DNA from: Pseudomonadota bacterium
Lineage (GTDB): Bacteria; Pseudomonadota; Alphaproteobacteria; Rhizobiales; Rhizobiaceae
Length of the DNA: 7,709 bases
Direction of reading: 5' to 3'
Assembly (NCBI GenBank): GCA_023433855.1
Contig: JAEYTV010000060.1
Coordinates: 1 to 7,709 of the forward strand
The notes beneath the pieces were generated by a model. The model had not been told where the DNA came from and ran no database searches. It saw only the letters and a program-made list of their open reading frames with translations. Of the stretch, positions 5,248 through 7,709 are shown one piece after another. Position 1 is the stretch's first letter. Each line of letters starts with the position of its first letter. Made by a program: the position numbers and the translations under genes.

Positions 5248-6885
5248 ATGGGAGGGGACAATTTGGCATTGACGCACGACACAAGGGACGGAAACCCGTT
5301 CCTGGTTACCTCACTCCCGCCCAGCCGGAGACAGCAGCAACTAGCGGTCTGCATGATGGTGGTGGTGGCGGGTGCCCTAGCTTTCACCGCACCAGTTGCG
5401 CGCGTTCCGCTGGCGAATACCGAAATCTTGCTGCCAGCATATGCCGCCGCAATTTTCCTCAATGAAGTGATCACCGCAGTTTTGCTGTTAGCACTGTATT
5501 CTGTCCAGCGTTCGCGCGCCATTCTTGTTCTGTCGATTGGCTACCTCTTCTCCGGATTGATGGTCGTGCCATGGGCGCTCACCTTCCCAGGTGTTTTCGA
5601 AACTCTCGGCCTCCCGGAGCCGGGCCTGCAAAGCACCGCCTCCATTGCCGCGCTGCGTCGGCTTGGCTTTCCGCTCTGCGTGCTCGCCTACGCACTGCTT
5701 AAGAACTCGGACGCTTCCACTCAAAATTCGTACGCTCCGGCAAGCGGGACGATTTTTCGAAATGTGGCCGGAGTAGTTGCAGTCGCGTGCGGTTCTGCTT
5801 GGCTCATCGTGGCTGGTGACGACGCGTTGCCGCAACTTATGATCGATAGCCGGAATATTTCTGATCTATGGCAGTACGTTCCAGCTACGGCAGTACTTCT
5901 ATACCTGGCCAGTCTTGTCATCCTTTGGCGTCGCCAGCAGTCAATGCTCGATTTTTGGCTGATAATTGTGCTTTGCACACTGCTGCTCGAGCTGATCCAT
6001 CTATCCTATCTCAGCGCCGGTATTCGTCTTAGCGTCGGGTGGTGGGCAGGACGCCTCTATGGGCTCACATCAGCAAGCTTGGTCTTGCTTGTCCTGCTTT
6101 CGCAGACCACAACGCTCTACGCTCGGCTCTCACATTCGGTTTCGGCGGAGCGTCGTGCGCGTCAGGACCGGCTGGCAGCTATGGAGGCTCTGTCTGCCTT
6201 GATCGCTCATGAGGTCAAACAGCCGGTGGCCAGCATGGTTACAAACGCAGATGCGGGATTGCGATGGCTAGGAAGGAAGAGCCCAGATCTCAAAGAGGCG
6301 GGTGCGGCCCTGAAGCGTATTGTGGACGACGGCCACCGTGCGGGGGATGTGATTGAGGGCATCAAAACGATGTTCAAAAAAAGCGCGCAGGAGCGCGTTC
6401 CCCTCAATCTGAACCAGCTCATACGCGATGTTCTCAGGCGCAGCCAAGACGAGATACGGCTTGGCTCACTATCTGTTGAAATTCGCCTTGATGAGCATTT
6501 GCCGCTCACGACAGGCAACCCGATACAGCTTCAGCAGGTGGTGTTTAACCTGATTTCAAATTCAATCGAGGCCATGAGGTCCGTGACCGACCGGCCGCGG
6601 GTTCTGCGCGTTAGAACAGAACAAAACGACCTTGGCAGTGTTCGCGTGTCCATCGAAGATACGGGCACCGGGTTGGATCCCGAACATAAGGACCGGATTT
6701 TCGAGCCTTTTTTTACAACCAATCCCGAGAGTATGGGTATGGGCCTGATGTTTTGTCGCTCGATCGTCGAGGCGCACGGCGGACGGCTATGGGCCACGGA
6801 AAATGCTCCACATGGCGCCATCTTCCAGTTCAGCTTACCGCACAATGAGGACACTTCATTGATAGACAGGGGGCCACTGCGATGA
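5248..6885 (+). CDS. Membrane sensor histidine kinase with MASE4-like domain
   Basis: The product is a sensor kinase of about 545 aa in the inner membrane. The N-terminal third has about eight hydrophobic segments (near 32-51, 60-83, 90-111, 130-150, 170-190, 207-227, 232-254 and 270-290). Signatures such as LLPAYAAAIFLNEVITAVLL and RRLGFPLCVLAYALLK fit the MASE4 integral-membrane sensor. There is no periplasmic sensory domain or PAS. The transmitter has the H-box IAHEVKQPVAS (H321), N-box NLISNSIEAM (N438), G1 DTGTGLD (D471), F-box FEPFF and a G2 reading MGMGLMFCRS. The start is uncertain: ATG 5248 is used here, but TTG 5263 follows an excellent GGAGGGG (5251-5257) at 5-base spacing, and TTG 5185 is also in frame. 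Its stop overlaps the regulator gene. The ligand is unknown. Confidence 0.9.
   Translation: MGGDNLALTHDTRDGNPFLVTSLPPSRRQQQLAVCMMVVVAGALAFTAPVARVPLANTEILLPAYAAAIFLNEVITAVLLLALYSVQRSRAILVLSIGYLFSGLMVVPWALTFPGVFETLGLPEPGLQSTASIAALRRLGFPLCVLAYALLKNSDASTQNSYAPASGTIFRNVAGVVAVACGSAWLIVAGDDALPQLMIDSRNISDLWQYVPATAVLLYLASLVILWRRQQSMLDFWLIIVLCTLLLELIHLSYLSAGIRLSVGWWAGRLYGLTSASLVLLVLLSQTTTLYARLSHSVSAERRARQDRLAAMEALSALIAHEVKQPVASMVTNADAGLRWLGRKSPDLKEAGAALKRIVDDGHRAGDVIEGIKTMFKKSAQERVPLNLNQLIRDVLRRSQDEIRLGSLSVEIRLDEHLPLTTGNPIQLQQVVFNLISNSIEAMRSVTDRPRVLRVRTEQNDLGSVRVSIEDTGTGLDPEHKDRIFEPFFTTNPESMGMGLMFCRSIVEAHGGRLWATENAPHGAIFQFSLPHNEDTSLIDRGPLR
5251..5257 (+). promoter_or_regulatory. Strong Shine-Dalgarno just inside the kinase ORF
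   Basis: GGAGGGG lies 5 bases before TTG 5263 and immediately after ATG 5248. It is the best ribosome site near the beginning of the kinase ORF and argues for a TTG start giving MALTHDTRDG, about five residues shorter than the ATG form. Confidence 0.4.
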
Positions 6886-7508
6886 ACCCGGAGCAGTCCG
6901 TCGTTTTCGTCATCGATGATGACCCCTCCATGCGTATGTCCCTCGAGAGCCTCCTACGCTCCATCTGCTATGAGGTGAAGGCATTTGCGACAACTCAGGA
7001 ATTTCTACTCAGCGAACGACCCGATATGCCCGGTTGTCTGGTGCTTGATGTCAGGCTGCCGGGACAAAGTGGGCTCGAATTTCAACGGGAATTGAGGCAT
7101 CTGAACATTGAGCTTCCGATCGTCTTCATCACTGGTCACGGCGACATCCCTATGTCTGTGACGGCGATGAAAGCAGGAGCTATCGAGTTTCTCACGAAGC
7201 CATTCCGCGATCAGGAGTTTCTTGATGCGGTCAACAGAGGCATCGAGCTCGACCTCGGGCGGCGAACAAAGACGGCAGTTCTGGCGGATCTGAGGGAACG
7301 CTTCGCCTCGCTAACGGCGCGCGAACGGGAAATCATGGTGCTGGTGGCCGCTGGTCAACTGAACAAGCAGATTGCTGCGGAACTCCAGCTCAGCGAGATT
7401 ACGGTCAAGGTTCACAGAGCTCAGGTGATGCGCAAGATGCAGGCAAAATCCCTGCCGGATCTTGTTCGTTTCGCCGATAAGTTGGCCATCGATATCGCAA
7501 AGCTCTAA
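6882..7508 (+). CDS. FixJ/NarL-type response regulator, partner of the kinase
   Basis: The product is a 208-aa two-domain regulator. The receiver domain (about 6-120) has the acidic pocket D12-D13-D14 (VIDDDPSMR), phosphoacceptor D56 (LVLDVRLPGQSG), switch T84 (FITGHGDIPM) and K106 (LTKPF). A short linker leads to a LuxR/GerE helix-turn-helix (about 144-200) with LTAREREIMVLVAAG, NKQIAAEL and EITVKVHRAQVMRKM. This is the FixJ/NodW/TtrR pattern; such proteins dimerise and activate promoters on phosphorylation. The ATG sits in the kinase stop (ATGA, 6882-6885), with AGGGGG about 8 bases upstream, so the pair should be made together and work as a cognate system. Target genes cannot be inferred. 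Confidence 0.93.
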   Translation: MNPEQSVVFVIDDDPSMRMSLESLLRSICYEVKAFATTQEFLLSERPDMPGCLVLDVRLPGQSGLEFQRELRHLNIELPIVFITGHGDIPMSVTAMKAGAIEFLTKPFRDQEFLDAVNRGIELDLGRRTKTAVLADLRERFASLTAREREIMVLVAAGQLNKQIAAELQLSEITVKVHRAQVMRKMQAKSLPDLVRFADKLAIDIAKL

Positions 7509-7514
7509 GTGAAC

Positions 7515-7568
7515 GATACCACAGTATAATTGTATCCATCGGTCGAATTGCGCACTCTTTCGAAAGTG
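7515..7568 (+). promoter_or_regulatory. Dyads and TATAAT box before the second receiver gene
   Basis: GATAC (7515-7519) and GTATC (7532-7536) flank a perfect TATAAT at 7525-7530, and a near-palindrome CACTCTTTCGAAAGTG lies at 7553-7568. No good -35 is seen 17 bases upstream of TATAAT. The block may be an activator-dependent promoter for the downstream receiver gene, possibly bound by the upstream FixJ-like regulator. The second dyad could also be a weak terminator. The role is inferred from position only. Confidence 0.3.
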
Positions 7569-7575
7569 AAGGAGG
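7569..7575 (+). promoter_or_regulatory. Consensus Shine-Dalgarno AAGGAGG
   Basis: AAGGAGG stands 3 bases before TTG 7579, which is in frame with the receiver ORF and would add 18 residues. It stands 5 bases before GTG 7581, which opens a 28-codon ORF ending at 7667 in a different frame. The site is too strong to ignore but does not serve the ATG at 7633 directly. Confidence 0.5.
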
Positions 7576-7632
7576 TTTTTGTGCGCGTCAACGAAAGGCC
7601 GCTCGACAGCCTGGACCGAGGAAAACGCGGTA

Positions 7633-7709
7633 ATGTCTGCCACCCTGATTTCGATTGTCGACAATGACGATGCGGCCCGAGAGGCCGCTGTCGGCCTCGT
7701 AAGGGCTTT
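7633..7709 (+). CDS. Response-regulator receiver protein (partial, runs off window)
   Basis: The first 25 codons are visible: MSATLISIVDNDDAAREAAV and GLVRA, open to the window edge. The LISIVDNDDAARE stretch is the first beta strand and acidic turn of a CheY-like receiver, close to FixJ-family proteins that begin LISIVDDDESVREA. One acidic pocket position is Asn (D-N-D-D), leaving enough Asp residues for metal binding. The ATG at 7633 gives the usual short N-terminus and has GAGGA about 10 bases upstream; the alternative TTG at 7579 has a better ribosome site. It lies about 124 bp after the first regulator gene in the same direction. Whether it has an output domain is not visible. Confidence 0.75.
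   Translation, partial: MSATLISIVDNDDAAREAAVGLVRA

Noticed and set aside
7311..7664. 117-codon minus-strand ORF opposite the regulator end
   Set aside because: It overlaps the LuxR-type DNA-binding domain and the intergenic dyads and has no recognisable domain.
1..7709. CRISPR arrays, tRNA or rRNA genes, riboswitches
   Set aside because: No regularly spaced repeats, cloverleaf-like or rRNA-like stretches were seen on either strand by eye; the only notable exact long repeat is the 26-bp pair.

Overview
The window looks like accessory DNA from an alphaproteobacterium, most likely of the Hyphomicrobiales (rhizobial/bradyrhizobial side). This rests on family resemblance: FixJ-type response regulators beside a MASE4-type membrane histidine kinase, a PSK-type VapB antitoxin, IS6- and IS3-family elements of rhizobial type, moderately high GC, and an autotransporter barrel end closing in W-R-F. 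No species is claimed.

Layout from left to right. (1) 3-332 (+): the last 109 codons of an autotransporter beta-barrel. (2) 408-653 (-): a small single-pass membrane protein gene cut at its 5' side by an IS6-family element; its present GTG start lies inside the IS end. (3) 643-1451: an IS6-family element with an intact 234-aa DDE transposase (694-1398) and short imperfect terminal inverted repeats. (4) about 1454-2739 (-): an IS3-family element whose orfA and orfB each carry a one-base frameshift. Its 3' end is missing, replaced by the end of the IS6 element. (5) 2742-2767: a 26-bp exact copy of the IS6 right end (first copy 1428-1453), so the IS3 remnant is bracketed by two direct copies of that end. 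(6) 2768-3108: about 340 bp with no convincing gene. It holds a perfect 8-bp inverted repeat (3006-3026) and a probable promoter with an internal dyad (3052-3080). (7) 3109-4909 (+): vapB, vapC and a tyrosine recombinase joined by overlapping stop/start codons. (8) 4910-5247: mostly intergenic, with one doubtful 41-aa ORF. (9) 5248-7508 (+): an eight-TM MASE4-like histidine kinase overlapping a FixJ-type response regulator. (10) 7633-7709: the start of a second receiver-domain protein, cut by the window edge.

Functional reading. Two modules stand out. The first is a toxin-antitoxin/recombinase cassette that looks like one transcription unit, so VapBC autoregulation would also set recombinase level. 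This suggests a mobile or maintenance module of a plasmid or integrated element, next to a pile-up of insertion sequences. The second is a membrane-sensing phosphorelay: sensor kinase, translationally coupled DNA-binding regulator, then another receiver protein. Its signal and targets cannot be read from the sequence. The 333-2767 stretch is a scar of nested transposition between the autotransporter and the cassette.
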